Assembly (NCBI RefSeq): GCF_000724085.1
Contig: NZ_CCDL010000002.1
Location: 1-64,000 of the forward strand
Length of the DNA: 64,000 bases
From: Oceanobacillus manasiensis
GTDB lineage: Bacteria > Bacillota > Bacilli > Bacillales > Amphibacillaceae
Direction: 5' to 3'
Below, piece by piece: positions 1-9,300 of the stretch. Both the position numbers and the translations under genes were made by a program. The notes under the pieces were generated by a model that saw nothing but the letters and a program-made list of their open reading frames with translations, had not been told where the DNA came from and did no database searches. Position 1 is the first letter of the stretch. Each line of letters opens with the position of its first letter.

Positions 1-44
1 AGGGTATAAGGTATACCTAATAGGGTTCATGAAGGACCTGTAGG

Positions 45-160
45 TCTGGTAGTAATAGCGGAGAGGTCACACCTGTTCTCATGCCGAACACAGAAGTTAA
101 GTTCTCCAGCGCCGATGGTAGTTGGGGCTTTGCCCCTGCAAGAGTAGGACGCCGCCAGGC
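45..160 (+). rRNA. rrf: 5S ribosomal RNA
   Basis: A 116-base match to Bacillus 5S rRNA, recognised by the conserved blocks GAGGTCACACC near the 5' side, CCGAACACAGAAGTTAAG in the middle and GAGTAGGACGCCGCC near the 3' end. The ends (TCTGG / CCAGG) are complementary and form helix I. The 44 bases before it are probably the 23S–5S spacer, so the window opens at the tail of an rRNA operon. An rRNA operon next to ytfP is not the B. subtilis arrangement as I recall it. Confidence 0.96.
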
Positions 161-170
161 AAATTAAAAA

Positions 171-206
171 GGGTTAAGTACAACTATGTACATAACCCTT
201 TTTTTA
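171..206 (+). terminator. Terminator of the rRNA operon
   Basis: GGGTTA-A-GTAC and GTAC-A-TAACCC form a stem with one A·A mismatch and a 6-base loop, followed by a run of T. It lies 10 bases after the 5S gene. Confidence 0.9.
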
Positions 207-211
207 GTATG

Positions 212-245
212 AAAAAATAGCGTGCCTTTTTGGCACGCTATTTTT
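212..245 (-). terminator. Terminator, probably for the small gene at 244..444
   Basis: A perfect stem AAAAATAGCGTGCC / GGCACGCTATTTTT with a 5-T loop. It is symmetric and could work both ways, giving the rRNA operon a second stop and ending the minus-strand small gene, whose stop codon lies at the base of the stem. Confidence 0.8.
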
Positions 246-444
246 AACTCATTCCGTAAGGACCGAGTTGCTCGGTATTATTTCCCTCTTGTACCTTGCT
301 ATCTCCACTCATCTGTGTAACCAATGGAACCATTTTTTCAATGGTTTGACTGAAATTTTGATTATTTTTCGTCATCGTATAGTACGTTGCAGCACCTACT
401 CCGACGGAAGCCAATAAAGGTAACCACATTCCGTTTTTCTGCAT
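244..444 (-). CDS. Small membrane-anchored protein of unknown function (66 aa)
   Basis: Not recognised as a named family. The protein begins MQKNGMWLPLLASVG, with one hydrophobic segment at about residues 6–22, followed by a polar, Asn/Gln-rich tail of about 40 residues. This suggests a single-pass protein with a short soluble domain. The start is supported by a GAAAGGA Shine-Dalgarno sequence nine bases upstream of the ATG. The reading frame ends exactly at a strong terminator hairpin, which supports a real short transcription unit between the rRNA operon and ytfP. Confidence 0.65.
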   Translation of the reverse strand: MQKNGMWLPLLASVGVGAATYYTMTKNNQNFSQTIEKMVPLVTQMSGDSKVQEGNNTEQLGPYGMS

Positions 445-542
445 GTCTAACCATCCTTTCTAGAATCCAAATGTGTTATCAGACATACTTAGCTTAAACG
501 TAATACGATAAGTCATACAAGGTAGCAAATACCAAATGAATA

Positions 543-1802
543 TTAGTCTGCAGCATTGCTGCCAGCAAGCCGTCCTGTAACTAATGCAGAAGTAATATTA
601 TATCCACCTGTATATCCATGAATATCTAATATCTCCCCGCAAAAGAATAACCCATCCATTAACTTAGACTGCATTGTATTGGGAACAATCTCCTTTATAG
701 ACACCCCGCCACCTGTAACAAACGCTTTTTCGAGTGGTAAGGATCCATTCACCTTAAATGTAAATTGTTTCATGTCAGAGATTATATTTCTGATACCCTC
801 ATGAGGGATATTTGCCCCGTTTTGTTCAGCTGCAATTCCGTTAATTTGTAATAGATAATCTAGAAAGCGTTCGGGTACTAAACCTTTTAATATTGTCTTT
901 ATCGAGCGTTTCGGGTGTTCTTTTATTGCCTTTAATGTTTCATCCAATAAGACATGCTCTTTCTTTGTGGGTATTGCATCTAGGTGCATTTCTACTTGGT
1001 CACGGCCCTTCATTAGTTCTTTTACCACAAATTGCGAACAGCGAAGAACGGCAGGCCCTGAAACGCCAAAATGGGTGAAAAGCATGTCCATCTGGTGTGT
1101 AATGATAGGCTTGCCCTTTTTGTTAAGAACAGAAAGCGAAATATCCCGAAGTGACAATCCTTGTAAAGCTTTATTCTGGATAAACTTTTCCTTAGAAGTA
1201 AGGGCCACTTCTGTTGGATAAAGCTCTGTTATAGTATGACCAGCTTTTTTCGCCCAGGCATAACCATCTCCTGTACTTCCTGTATGAGGTACAGCTTTAC
1301 CTCCGACTGCAATTACCACAGAGCTTGTAGAATAAGCATGTTTGTTTTTTAGAATAACTTGATGAGGCTCCTCAAATGAGAAATGAACAGCTTCCACTTC
1401 GGTTTCTAATTTTATGTTTACCTTTAGTTCTTCAAGTTTGTTTATCAATGCATCTACTACTGTTTTCGCAGAATTTGATACAGGAAACATCCGACCGTGA
1501 TCTTCTTCTTTCAATTCTACTCCTAGCTTTTCAAAAAACGAAATAATATCATAGTTATTAAAGACAGAAAATGCACTATATAAAAACCTTCCGTTACCTG
1601 GAATATGTTTTATAACTTCCTCTTCTGGTAAGCGATTCGTCACATTACAACGTCCACCGCCAGAAATCGCCAATTTCTTACCTAATTTCTTACCTTTTTC
1701 AATAAGCATGGTTTTAGCACCTTTTTCGGCTGCAGCAATGGCCGCCATTAAACCTGATGGGCCTCCGCCAATTACGATTACATCATATTTCAATTTCTTC
1801 AT
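543..1802 (-). CDS. ytfP: YtfP-like NAD(P)/FAD-dependent oxidoreductase (HI0933 family)
   Basis: A flavoprotein of the HI0933/YhiN family, whose substrate is unknown. The N-terminal dinucleotide-binding motif [12 protein letters not shown] is followed by the family hallmark [11 protein letters not shown] at about residues 45–60, and a C-terminal FAD-contact segment [15 protein letters not shown]. The length from this start, 419 aa, fits the family. An upstream in-frame start at 1844 would add 14 residues; I prefer 1802 because [14 protein letters not shown] is the usual beginning and AGGAAAGGA lies just before the ATG. It stands divergent from murJ. Position and neighbour match B. subtilis ytfP. 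Confidence 0.9.
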   Translation of the reverse strand: MKKLKYDVIVIGGGPSGLMAAIAAAEKGAKTMLIEKGKKLGKKLAISGGGRCNVTNRLPEEEVIKHIPGNGRFLYSAFSVFNNYDIISFFEKLGVELKEEDHGRMFPVSNSAKTVVDALINKLEELKVNIKLETEVEAVHFSFEEPHQVILKNKHAYSTSSVVIAVGGKAVPHTGSTGDGYAWAKKAGHTITELYPTEVALTSKEKFIQNKALQGLSLRDISLSVLNKKGKPIITHQMDMLFTHFGVSGPAVLRCSQFVVKELMKGRDQVEMHLDAIPTKKEHVLLDETLKAIKEHPKRSIKTILKGLVPERFLDYLLQINGIAAEQNGANIPHEGIRNIISDMKQFTFKVNGSLPLEKAFVTGGGVSIKEIVPNTMQSKLMDGLFFCGEILDIHGYTGGYNITSALVTGRLAGSNAAD

Positions 1803-1981
1803 TCCTTTCCTATGTATCATACCACTCGCATAAGATGATCTCAATGAACAAAGTGCGATAGTAAGGTGTTTTCGTGTACAAACATTTTTAGAATTCAGGT
1901 CTCTAGAAAATATCGTTATTAGAAACCTACCTATGTATGATAAAATAACAGGTAGAATAGAAATTAGATGCAGGTGAAAAA

Positions 1982-3604
1982 ATGTCGAATATTATCAGAG
2001 GCACCATGTTGTTAACAGGTGCTTCCTTTTTATCAAAACTACTTGGCATGCTTTATGTCATTCCATTTAATGCTTTGGTCGGAGAGAGGGGGGGAGCGCT
2101 ATTTCAATTTGCGTACATACCCTACAGTATATTTATCAGTATTTCAACCATAGGCGTCCCTCTAGCTGTTTCAAAGTTTGTTTCCAAGTATAATTCGGTA
2201 GGCGATTATGAAACAGGAATGAGGATGTTCAAAACAGGAATGACTATGATGGCGGTGACAGGGCTGCTTTCTTTTCTAGCTCTGTTTTTTAGTGCGGAAT
2301 TACTTGCTAATCAAATGATTACAAGCAAGGAGCCTGAGGGTATTACAGTGCAAGATGTGACCTTCGTTATTCGGATGGTCAGTGTTGCGTTAATTGTCAT
2401 ACCTGCGATGAGTATTGTCAGAGGTTTCTTTCAAGGGAATAATTCGATGGGACCAACTGCTGTTTCACAGGTGGTCGAACAAATTGTTCGTATTGTAGTT
2501 CTGTTAGGTGGAGCCTTTGTGATTTTGAATTTTTTAAATGGTTCCATTACAACGGCGGTTGGTTTTGCGACATTCGCTGCCTTTATTGGTGCTTTAGCGT
2601 CCTGTGTAGTTTTATATATTTACTGGCGAAAGCGAAAGTCACACTTCACAAAGCAAATGGAACAGCAGAAGTTTACGTACGATGTACCGACAAAGGATCT
2701 GTTAGCCGAGTTGTTTCGTTATGCAGGGCCATTTGTACTAGTTGGTTTAGCTATCCCCTTATATCAACTAGTTGATTCCTTCACTTTTGAAAGAGCAATG
2801 GTTGCATCAGGTAGAAAGGATATATGGGAATTCTCTTTTGCTGTTATTAGTAATTATGGTCATAAGCTTGTTATTATACCGATAACACTGGCTACCGGTT
2901 TATCGCTTGCGATCATTCCTGCCATGACCAAATCTTTCACTCAAAAAAATACGGAACTACTGACTAGACAGATTAACCAAACGCTGCAAATTGTAATTGT
3001 TATCGTTATTCCTGCTGTCATCGGTCTGTCTTTGCTTTCCGGCGAAGCATATGGTTCATTGTTTGGTGCAATGGGTCAGGTAGATGTCTCAGGCTCTTTA
3101 TTAGGGCTTTATGCACCAGTTGCACTGTTTTTTGCATTGTACAGTGTAACTTCTGCCATATTACAAAGTGTAAATCAGCAGAATTATGCTGTCATTAGTT
3201 TGCTTGTTGGTTTGTTAGTAAAAGTTCTATTTAATATCCAGCTTATTCATATGTTTGGTGCAAAAGGGTCTATTTACGGTACCGCCCTAGCTGCTATAAT
3301 AGCTGTTGCACTTAATATATATCGTATTAATACATCTATTGATTTTTCATTTAAGCAAACATTCAAGAGAACATTGCTTGTGTTGATTTTTGTGATATTT
3401 ATGGCCATTACAATCTGGCTGACCAAGCTTATAGCAGGTCCGTTTATTCCTTATGAGGAAACTAGAGCTGGGGCTACCATAATGCTAGCGTTAGGTGTGT
3501 TAACTGGTGGTACTGTTTATATGTGGTTTGCTTACCATTCCACTTTACTTGAACGTGTACTGGGGAACCGGGTCCGTGTTTTGGATCGAATTTTCCGTAG
3601 ATAG
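1982..3604 (+). CDS. murJ: Lipid II flippase of the MOP superfamily (MurJ/YtgP)
   Basis: A 540-residue polytopic membrane protein with about 14 hydrophobic segments, beginning with the family signature [20 protein letters not shown]. subtilis YtgP, of almost identical length and map position, was shown to be that organism's MurJ, which moves lipid-linked cell wall precursors to the outer face of the membrane. A charged cytoplasmic loop lies at about residues 215–240. The ATG follows GCAGGTGAAAA. The next gene starts 11 bases after the stop, so it is probably cotranscribed with the pseudouridine synthase and thpR. Confidence 0.9.
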   Translation: MSNIIRGTMLLTGASFLSKLLGMLYVIPFNALVGERGGALFQFAYIPYSIFISISTIGVPLAVSKFVSKYNSVGDYETGMRMFKTGMTMMAVTGLLSFLALFFSAELLANQMITSKEPEGITVQDVTFVIRMVSVALIVIPAMSIVRGFFQGNNSMGPTAVSQVVEQIVRIVVLLGGAFVILNFLNGSITTAVGFATFAAFIGALASCVVLYIYWRKRKSHFTKQMEQQKFTYDVPTKDLLAELFRYAGPFVLVGLAIPLYQLVDSFTFERAMVASGRKDIWEFSFAVISNYGHKLVIIPITLATGLSLAIIPAMTKSFTQKNTELLTRQINQTLQIVIVIVIPAVIGLSLLSGEAYGSLFGAMGQVDVSGSLLGLYAPVALFFALYSVTSAILQSVNQQNYAVISLLVGLLVKVLFNIQLIHMFGAKGSIYGTALAAIIAVALNIYRINTSIDFSFKQTFKRTLLVLIFVIFMAITIWLTKLIAGPFIPYEETRAGATIMLALGVLTGGTVYMWFAYHSTLLERVLGNRVRVLDRIFRR

Positions 3605-3615
3605 GAGAGACAAGG

Positions 3616-4332
3616 ATGCGAGTTGATAAACTTCTTGCGAATAGTGGATACGGTAGCCGTAAGGAAGTGAAAAGCCTGTTGAAAAGTAAACAGGTAACAT
3701 TAAACGGCGTAACTGTTAAAGATGGAAGTACTCATCTAAATCCAGATACTGACAATCTTGAAGTGAATAACAAAAAAGTAAATTACGAAAAATATATCTA
3801 TCTCATGATGAATAAACCGCCTGGCTATCTTTCTGCAACAAAAGATGCACGTGATAAAACAATTATTGATTTACTAAATGAGGAAGCAAAAGTATATCAG
3901 CCTTTTCCTGTAGGGCGTCTTGACAAAGATACGGAGGGATTGCTTCTCTTAACTAATGATGGCCAGCTTGCACATGATTTAACTTCCCCAAAAAAGAATG
4001 TTAAAAAAAAGTATGCTGCTACGATTGATGGGGAAGTACTTGATGAGCATGTTGAGCAATTTCGTGCAGGTATAGTTTTAAAAGATGGGTACCAGGCAAA
4101 GCCTGCAGAGTTAGAAATAATCCATGCTGACAAAACATCAGAGATCATTGTTACGATAACAGAAGGAAAATTCCATCAAGTTAAGCGCATGTTTGAGGCG
4201 ATTGATCAAAAGGTCCTTTACTTGAAGCGTTTAAAGATGGGGGAATTGGAATTAGATAAATCCCTTGAACTTGGCTCGTATCGACCACTTACTGAACAGG
4301 AAAAAGCCTATTGCTTGTCCATTAAACGTTAG
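3616..4332 (+). CDS. ytzG: 16S rRNA pseudouridine synthase, RsuA/RluB family
   Basis: Makes pseudouridine in rRNA, probably at the RsuA position of 16S rRNA. An S4 RNA-binding domain covers about residues 1–50 (MRVDKLLANSGYGSRKEV). The catalytic domain follows, with the motif GRLDKDTEGLLLLT at about residues 101–114 that carries the catalytic Asp, and a later KYAATIDG segment. Length 238 aa is normal for the family. SD AGGAGAGACAAGG lies ahead of the ATG. It lies 11 bases from murJ and 13 bases from thpR, so these read as one operon. Confidence 0.9.
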   Translation: MRVDKLLANSGYGSRKEVKSLLKSKQVTLNGVTVKDGSTHLNPDTDNLEVNNKKVNYEKYIYLMMNKPPGYLSATKDARDKTIIDLLNEEAKVYQPFPVGRLDKDTEGLLLLTNDGQLAHDLTSPKKNVKKKYAATIDGEVLDEHVEQFRAGIVLKDGYQAKPAELEIIHADKTSEIIVTITEGKFHQVKRMFEAIDQKVLYLKRLKMGELELDKSLELGSYRPLTEQEKAYCLSIKR

Positions 4333-4345
4333 ATGAGGTGTATAG

Positions 4346-4924
4346 ATGGGAAATCATTATTTTATCGCTGTTCCTTTGCCTAATAGCATAAAGGGAGAGT
4401 TGGCAAAACTTCAAGAGAGTCTTAAACAAGAACTTACGTATAGGCAATGGCCATACCCTGAAGATTTTCATATAACCCTTAAGTTCTATGGTGATTTACC
4501 CGATAATAAAGTACAAGAATTAAAAGATACTCTACAACGAATCCAAAACCTAGAGGCTTTCTCAATAGAAGTGGGCGGTGTTGGCTATTTTGGTAATCCG
4601 TCAAAGCCGCGTGTGTTATGGACAGGGGCTCGAAAGACAAATGAACTTCAGACCCTCTATACAAGAGTTGAGGAGATCTCCAAAGAATGTGGTATAGCCA
4701 ATGAAAATAGACCATACCGTCCTCACATTACGATTGCTAAAAACTGGTTAGGAGAAGCAAAAAAAGAGCAAGTTAATAACCTGGCAAAAATAAAAAATGA
4801 AGAAAAGATCTTGACAGTGGATAAAATAGTACTATATCAAATTTTTCCGCAACAGCAACCCAAATACCATCCGGTTGCCAGCTTTGAATTAAAGGGAGAT
4901 GGTGATACTGGCTCAGTTAATTAA
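4346..4924 (+). CDS. thpR: RNA 2',3'-cyclic phosphodiesterase ThpR (2H family)
   Basis: A 2H phosphoesterase with the two diagnostic HxT motifs, FHITLKFYGD (about residue 38) and RPHITIAKN (about residue 129). Members open 2',3'-cyclic phosphates on RNA ends and were earlier called 2'-5' RNA ligases; the cellular role is not settled. The size (192 aa) is typical. SD GAGGTG precedes the ATG. Its last 26 bases overlap the first start codon of the next gene, so translational coupling is likely. It corresponds to B. subtilis ytlP. Confidence 0.88.
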   Translation: MGNHYFIAVPLPNSIKGELAKLQESLKQELTYRQWPYPEDFHITLKFYGDLPDNKVQELKDTLQRIQNLEAFSIEVGGVGYFGNPSKPRVLWTGARKTNELQTLYTRVEEISKECGIANENRPYRPHITIAKNWLGEAKKEQVNNLAKIKNEEKILTVDKIVLYQIFPQQQPKYHPVASFELKGDGDTGSVN

Positions 4925-5834
4925 ATTGCATGATTATATTACACGCTATGAATGGGACACATTTCGATATCCCAGTCAGTATATTAGGTTAAAACAGGAT
5001 AATTGGAATAAATTATATGATCGATGGCTTCACCCACATGAAGAGCAGGAAAGTATAGAAATTCAAGAGGAAAGCAGCTCCCGGCTCAATAAACTAAAGT
5101 CTTTGCTGAAGAAAGATACCGTAACCACAGAAGAACTGAATCAGAAGCCACAAGAGATACTTCCGGATACTGAGGCAGAATTAAAGCAATACTTTTTAGA
5201 TGAACTATTTGACTTCCAACTTAAGTGGGCCACTTCTACTGTTACAGAGCGTTCTATTATGAATAAAAAATACAGTGAAGACCCTCTATTAAAATTTTTC
5301 CTGCAACGGTTCCCAGATTCTTATTTGCTTCTTTACTTTCCCATTTTCTCGATTAAAAAAGCCCCAATGGACGGAGAGATTCTGCTAGTAGGTCCATTGG
5401 GAATTGAGATAATATATTTAGCGGAAACCACAGATGGGGCGACTTTTGTTGCTGGAGAAGAAAGAACTTGGACGATACAAGGAGAAGAAGATAGTAGAAA
5501 AATTCTAAACCCATTAATCGCATTGAAACGTACGGAACAAATCGTAAGAAGTATTCTTCGTACCAAGGATATTGATTTCCCCGTACACAAAACGGTACTA
5601 TCAAGAACAAACTTAATCATAAATCATTATGAGCCGTACCAAACAAGAATGATTGATAAACGAACATTCGAGGAATGGTTTAAAGAAAAACGTAGTCTTT
5701 CTTCTCCGCTGAAAAGCCGTCAGCTTAAGGCTGCAAGCACTTTACTAATGCATTGTCGTACAACATCCGTTAAGCGCCCTGAGTGGGAAGAAGAGGCAAT
5801 AACGTTTCGATTTGCAGATGATGATAAAAAATAG
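4899..5834 (+). CDS. ytlQ: YtlQ-like protein, possible NERD (nuclease-related) domain
   Basis: A protein of up to 311 residues in the position of B. subtilis ytlQ. The middle (about residues 155–215) resembles a NERD domain: GEILLVGPLGIEIIYL, then a NPLIALKRTEQIVRSIL helix. The N-terminal third is charged and probably helical. The start is uncertain. The ATG at 4899 touches the AAAGGGAG ribosome binding site, whereas a CTG at 4908 (giving AQLIKLHDYITRYE after the start) sits nine bases behind it and agrees with the family's usual beginning as I recall it. No nuclease catalytic set could be confirmed. Confidence 0.75.
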   Translation: MVILAQLIKLHDYITRYEWDTFRYPSQYIRLKQDNWNKLYDRWLHPHEEQESIEIQEESSSRLNKLKSLLKKDTVTTEELNQKPQEILPDTEAELKQYFLDELFDFQLKWATSTVTERSIMNKKYSEDPLLKFFLQRFPDSYLLLYFPIFSIKKAPMDGEILLVGPLGIEIIYLAETTDGATFVAGEERTWTIQGEEDSRKILNPLIALKRTEQIVRSILRTKDIDFPVHKTVLSRTNLIINHYEPYQTRMIDKRTFEEWFKEKRSLSSPLKSRQLKAASTLLMHCRTTSVKRPEWEEEAITFRFADDDKK

Positions 5835-5913
5835 AAATAAAAAGTTGTATTTTTAAATCAATCCCTATAAAATAAGTAGTTGAACGCTATTTTTTGAAAG
5901 ATGTGAGGAATAT

Positions 5914-6732
5914 ATGGTGAACTGGCTGAAGCAAGTTCTAGGAAAAGGCTGGGAAGTAACTCCAGCTGGTGGGCTAACTGGCGACGCATATCTAGCAACA
6001 AAAGAAAACAGGCGGTTGTTTCTTAAGCGAAACTCTTCCCCTTTTTTAGCTGTATTATCAGCAGAGGGTATTGTCCCTAAATTAATATGGACAAAACGAA
6101 TGGAAAACGGCGACGTTATTACAGCCCAGGAATGGCTTGATGGAAGAGAACTGAAACCTGCTGAGATGCAGCGCTACCAGGTAGCTGAGTTGCTTCGTAA
6201 AATTCATGATTCCTCTGAATTATTGCATATGTTAATGCGCATTGGTAAAAAACCCGTTTCCTCGGACGAGGGATTTCTTTATATAACAGAACGACTGGAA
6301 CAATTAGGGATTGCAGAAAAGTATGCATCTGTTGCTACTGCAATGCATTATCTAGAACAAATGCTGCCTGTTACGAGATTCCAACAACAGGTTGTTTGTC
6401 ATGGTGACTTAAATCATAATAATATTCTTTTAACGAATGAAGGTCACCTTTATTTAATTGATTGGGACAATGCGCTAATTGCTGATCCTGTAATTGATTA
6501 CGGGATGGTATTAAAATGGTATATACCACAGTCAGAATGGGATAATTGGCTGCATCAATATGGCATATCAATGAATCGAGAGCTTGTTGAGAGAATGTTT
6601 TGGTATTTACTTATGGATGCATTGCATTACGTTTGCTGGCATAGCGAGCGAAATGAACAAACTAAAGTTTCAGAAAGACTTAGAAATCTCGATGAGTTAA
6701 ATAATTATATTGAAACATCTATTTTGCTGTAA
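5914..6732 (+). CDS. ytmP: YtmP-like phosphotransferase (APH / choline kinase fold)
   Basis: A 272-residue kinase of the aminoglycoside/choline phosphotransferase superfamily. The catalytic loop VCHGDLNHNNILL lies at about residues 161–173 and the metal-binding LIDWDNA at about residues 185–191. The nucleotide-binding N-lobe starts with GGLTGDAYLA. The phosphate acceptor is unknown, and there is no reason to call it a resistance gene: this gene is part of the Bacillus core between ytlQ and trmB. Its last 14 bases overlap the convergent ytzH gene. Confidence 0.85.
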   Translation: MVNWLKQVLGKGWEVTPAGGLTGDAYLATKENRRLFLKRNSSPFLAVLSAEGIVPKLIWTKRMENGDVITAQEWLDGRELKPAEMQRYQVAELLRKIHDSSELLHMLMRIGKKPVSSDEGFLYITERLEQLGIAEKYASVATAMHYLEQMLPVTRFQQQVVCHGDLNHNNILLTNEGHLYLIDWDNALIADPVIDYGMVLKWYIPQSEWDNWLHQYGISMNRELVERMFWYLLMDALHYVCWHSERNEQTKVSERLRNLDELNNYIETSILL

Positions 6733-7009
6733 ATTGGTGAATAGCATTAACCCAATGTTCAATATTTGCTTGGTTCGCGGTTATATGATCAGGGACATTT
6801 GGAGAGTTTTCTCCCTGGTTACCATAATTATATATATCAGGTAATAATTGGGTTAGTTCTGTATTTGTAATACGATTGTCTGCTAACATGGATTGAACCA
6901 ATCTTTTAATTTGTTGGTATTCTGCTACATTTCCGCAACATTCTCCCGATTGTTCGTCTAGAATGTCCAATAGTAGTACTAATTGATGGTTGGTTGTTAA
7001 AGACATCAT
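6719..7009 (-). CDS. ytzH: YtzH-like family protein
   Basis: A 96-residue protein matching the YtzH-like family by sequence (LTTNHQLVLLLDILDEQ... CCGN) and by place, since B. subtilis ytzH also lies between ytmP and trmB on the opposite strand. The function is unknown. It is predicted soluble and mostly helical, with a Cys-Cys pair at about residues 24–25. It starts ATG ATG preceded by GAGGTGATTC; the second ATG is also possible. Its 3' end overlaps ytmP by 14 bases. Confidence 0.82.
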   Translation of the reverse strand: MMSLTTNHQLVLLLDILDEQSGECCGNVAEYQQIKRLVQSMLADNRITNTELTQLLPDIYNYGNQGENSPNVPDHITANQANIEHWVNAIHQFTAK

Positions 7010-7082
7010 GAATCACCTCTTCACTTATTTTCAGCAATTTTATTATTTCTATACCCATTATAAATAAAGAAAGGTGCTATCT

Positions 7083-7727
7083 ATGCGTCAACGAAACAAG
7101 CCTTGGGCAGATACATTTCTACAAGAAAATGAACATTTAGTAATACCACAAGCTCAGCAACATAGGGGTAAGTGGAAAGAACTTTTTGGGAACAATAACC
7201 CTGTACACGTAGAGATCGGAACAGGAAAGGGCCAATTTTTAGTTGGAATGGCTGAACAACATCCAGATATTAATTTTATCGGTATAGAGCTTGCTAAAAG
7301 TATTGTTGTTACGGCAGCTCAAAAGGTGTTGGATGCTGAACACAAGAATATTTTATTGCTTAACGAAAATGCAGCTGATTTCCGGGAAATTTTTGCAGAT
7401 GGGGAAATAGCCTGTATCTATCTGAATTTTTCAGATCCATGGCCAAAAAATCGACATGAAAAAAGAAGGCTTACATTCCGTAGCTTTTTAGAACAATATC
7501 AAGAAGTTCTGGCTTCAGACGGAGAAGTTATCTTTAAAACGGATAATCGAGGTCTTTTTGAATATTCTCTTGTTAGCTTTTCTCAATTTGGAATGAAATT
7601 AGATGAAGTGAGACTAGATCTTCATGAGATCGAGGATCCTTTAAATGTTATGACCGAATACGAAGAGAAATTCTCTGCAAAAGGACAACCAATTTACAGA
7701 TGTCGTGCTTATTTCTCAGACAATTAA
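7083..7727 (+). CDS. trmB: tRNA (guanine-N7-)-methyltransferase TrmB
   Basis: Methylates G46 in the variable loop of tRNAs. The SAM-binding motif EIGTGKGQFL lies at about residues 44–53 and the family signature SDPWPKNRHEKRRLT at about residues 119–133. The 214-residue length is normal. I choose ATG at 7083 (MRQRNKPW) because the alternative GTG at 7074 lies inside the AAAGGTG ribosome binding site. B. subtilis ytmQ/trmB is in the same place. Confidence 0.95.
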   Translation: MRQRNKPWADTFLQENEHLVIPQAQQHRGKWKELFGNNNPVHVEIGTGKGQFLVGMAEQHPDINFIGIELAKSIVVTAAQKVLDAEHKNILLLNENAADFREIFADGEIACIYLNFSDPWPKNRHEKRRLTFRSFLEQYQEVLASDGEVIFKTDNRGLFEYSLVSFSQFGMKLDEVRLDLHEIEDPLNVMTEYEEKFSAKGQPIYRCRAYFSDN

Positions 7728-7753
7728 GAACCTCCTAGTAGGTTCTTTTTTTG
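7727..7753 (+). terminator. Terminator after trmB
   Basis: AAGAACCT and AGGTTCTT form an 8-bp stem with a 6-base loop and a T run, starting at the last base of the trmB stop codon. Confidence 0.88.
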
Positions 7754-7832
7754 TTTTTATAAAAATGGTAGCGTTTGCAGGTTTTCTGGGATATTTGGTA
7801 AACTTATTACGATAAAGATAGGGGGAAGGGTA

Positions 7833-8678
7833 ATGGAAAAACTACAAGTGGGCAGAGCGACATTGACTTGGTTACATGGCGGAGTGACACATATGGATGG
7901 TGGGGCGATGTTTGGTGTCGTGCCTAAAGCTTTATGGAGTAAAAAATACCCCGTCAATCAAAAAAATCAAATAGAGTTGCGTACAGATCCGATACTACTG
8001 CAACTTGATGGGAAAAATATTTTAATTGATAGTGGAATTGGAACGGGTAAATTTACTGATAAGCAAAAACGAAACTTTGGTGTGCTTGAAGAATCTTTTA
8101 TTGAACAGTCGTTTGAAGAATGTAATTTATCAGTCTCAGATATTGATGTGGTTCTTATGACACACTTACATTTTGACCATGCCTGCGGATTGACAATAAA
8201 AGAAGGGGACACCTTTACGTCCGTATTTAAAAATGCAGTAATTTATACAACAGAAACAGAATGGAAGGAAATGAAAAACCCTAATATCCGTTCTGTTAAC
8301 ACCTATTGGAAGGAAAACTGGGAGGCAATAACAGAACAAGTTCAGACCTTCTCTAAAGAAGTTGAGATTGTAGAAGGGCTACGAATGATACATACGAGTG
8401 GGCATAGTGACGGACATGCTATTATTTATTTTCAAGATGGAAAAGACAGTTTTCTACATATGGCAGATATAATGCCTACACACGCTCATCAAAATAAGCT
8501 CTGGGCACTTGCCTATGACGACTATCCTGTCACAAGCGTTCATGAAAAGGAGAAGTGGATGGCCACAGGATATGCCGATAGATCATGGTATACCTTTTAC
8601 CATGATGCATTATACAGAGCTATAAAGTTTAACGAAGATGGTGAAAAGATTGATTGTGTGGAAAGGGAAAATAGTTAG
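7833..8678 (+). CDS. ytnP: YtnP-like metallo-beta-lactamase-fold hydrolase (quorum-quenching lactonase family)
   Basis: A 281-residue MBL-fold enzyme, the same size as B. subtilis YtnP, which degrades acyl-homoserine-lactone-type signals. The zinc ligands are [12 protein letters not shown] at about residues 109–120, TSGHSDGHA at about residues 188–196 and the Asp in HMADIMP at about residues 209–215. No signal peptide was seen. It has its own SD (GGGGGAAGGG) and terminators on both sides, so it is probably monocistronic. The natural substrate is inferred from the family only. Confidence 0.85.
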   Translation: MEKLQVGRATLTWLHGGVTHMDGGAMFGVVPKALWSKKYPVNQKNQIELRTDPILLQLDGKNILIDSGIGTGKFTDKQKRNFGVLEESFIEQSFEECNLSVSDIDVVLMTHLHFDHACGLTIKEGDTFTSVFKNAVIYTTETEWKEMKNPNIRSVNTYWKENWEAITEQVQTFSKEVEIVEGLRMIHTSGHSDGHAIIYFQDGKDSFLHMADIMPTHAHQNKLWALAYDDYPVTSVHEKEKWMATGYADRSWYTFYHDALYRAIKFNEDGEKIDCVERENS

Positions 8679-8690
8679 AGAAGTAATAGA

Positions 8691-8724
8691 AAAACCAGAC
8701 AAGTTATTCTACATGTCTGGTTTT
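8691..8724. terminator. Bidirectional terminator between ytnP and ytzB
   Basis: AAAACCAGACA and TGTCTGGTTTT form an 11-bp stem around a 12-base loop. It lies between two convergent genes, with A and T runs on both flanks. Confidence 0.85.
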
Positions 8725-8733
8725 GCTATTTTA

Positions 8734-9048
8734 CTATGCAGTTTGTGTTGCTCCTAGAACAGCGCCTGTATCCACGTCAACATGAAACTCATATTGTTTG
8801 TTTTCTCCGTCAATGGTACGGGTTACACCACCACGGTACGCATTATAGAGCAAGCCGTCTTTTTCAATTTCTTCTGGTTTCATATAAATCCAGGATCCAC
8901 TTATAGGGCCTTGCTTTTTAAATGTTTCTTTTGCATGTTTTAGTGCTTTTTCGGGTGTAACCTTTTGATAGTTATCAAATTGTTGTTTTGCCATATAGCC
9001 GACAACTGCACCGATTCCAGCGGCAAAGACTACTCGTCTTACACTCAT
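8734..9048 (-). CDS. ytzB: PepSY-domain small membrane protein (YtzB-like)
   Basis: A 104-residue protein with an N-terminal hydrophobic segment (VVFAAGIGAVVGYMA) and one PepSY-like unit: an initial helix with KALKHAKETFKKQG, a beta strand pair, and the closing YEFHVDVDTGAVLGA, typical of PepSY. Members are often inhibitors or chaperones of extracytoplasmic peptidases, but no partner is identifiable here. The ytzB name rests on recalled length and its position beside ytoP; I am less sure of the name than of the domain. Confidence 0.78.
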   Translation of the reverse strand: MSVRRVVFAAGIGAVVGYMAKQQFDNYQKVTPEKALKHAKETFKKQGPISGSWIYMKPEEIEKDGLLYNAYRGGVTRTIDGENKQYEFHVDVDTGAVLGATQTA

Positions 9049-9300
9049 TATTAATCACCTCATGCCAAATTTTGTTTCTTCATCTCGTATATTATTTTCA
9101 ATTAATAGTATACCTTATCCATTTGAAAATATAAAACAATAAATCTATAAGGTGAATTCTTAACGAAGAGGTATTTCTACTGTTTTGCAATCAAAGGGTG
9201 ATCCTTTTAACCATTTAGGTGCTAGATAAAAGTGAATAGTGGAAAGAGACCGACATTTTCCGTTATACTAGCTATATTACATATCTAAAGGTGGGGTAAA

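Noticed and set aside
5914-6732. Antibiotic (aminoglycoside) phosphotransferase
   Set aside because: The fold is shared, but this is the conserved Bacillus housekeeping gene ytmP between ytlQ and trmB, with no sign of transfer.
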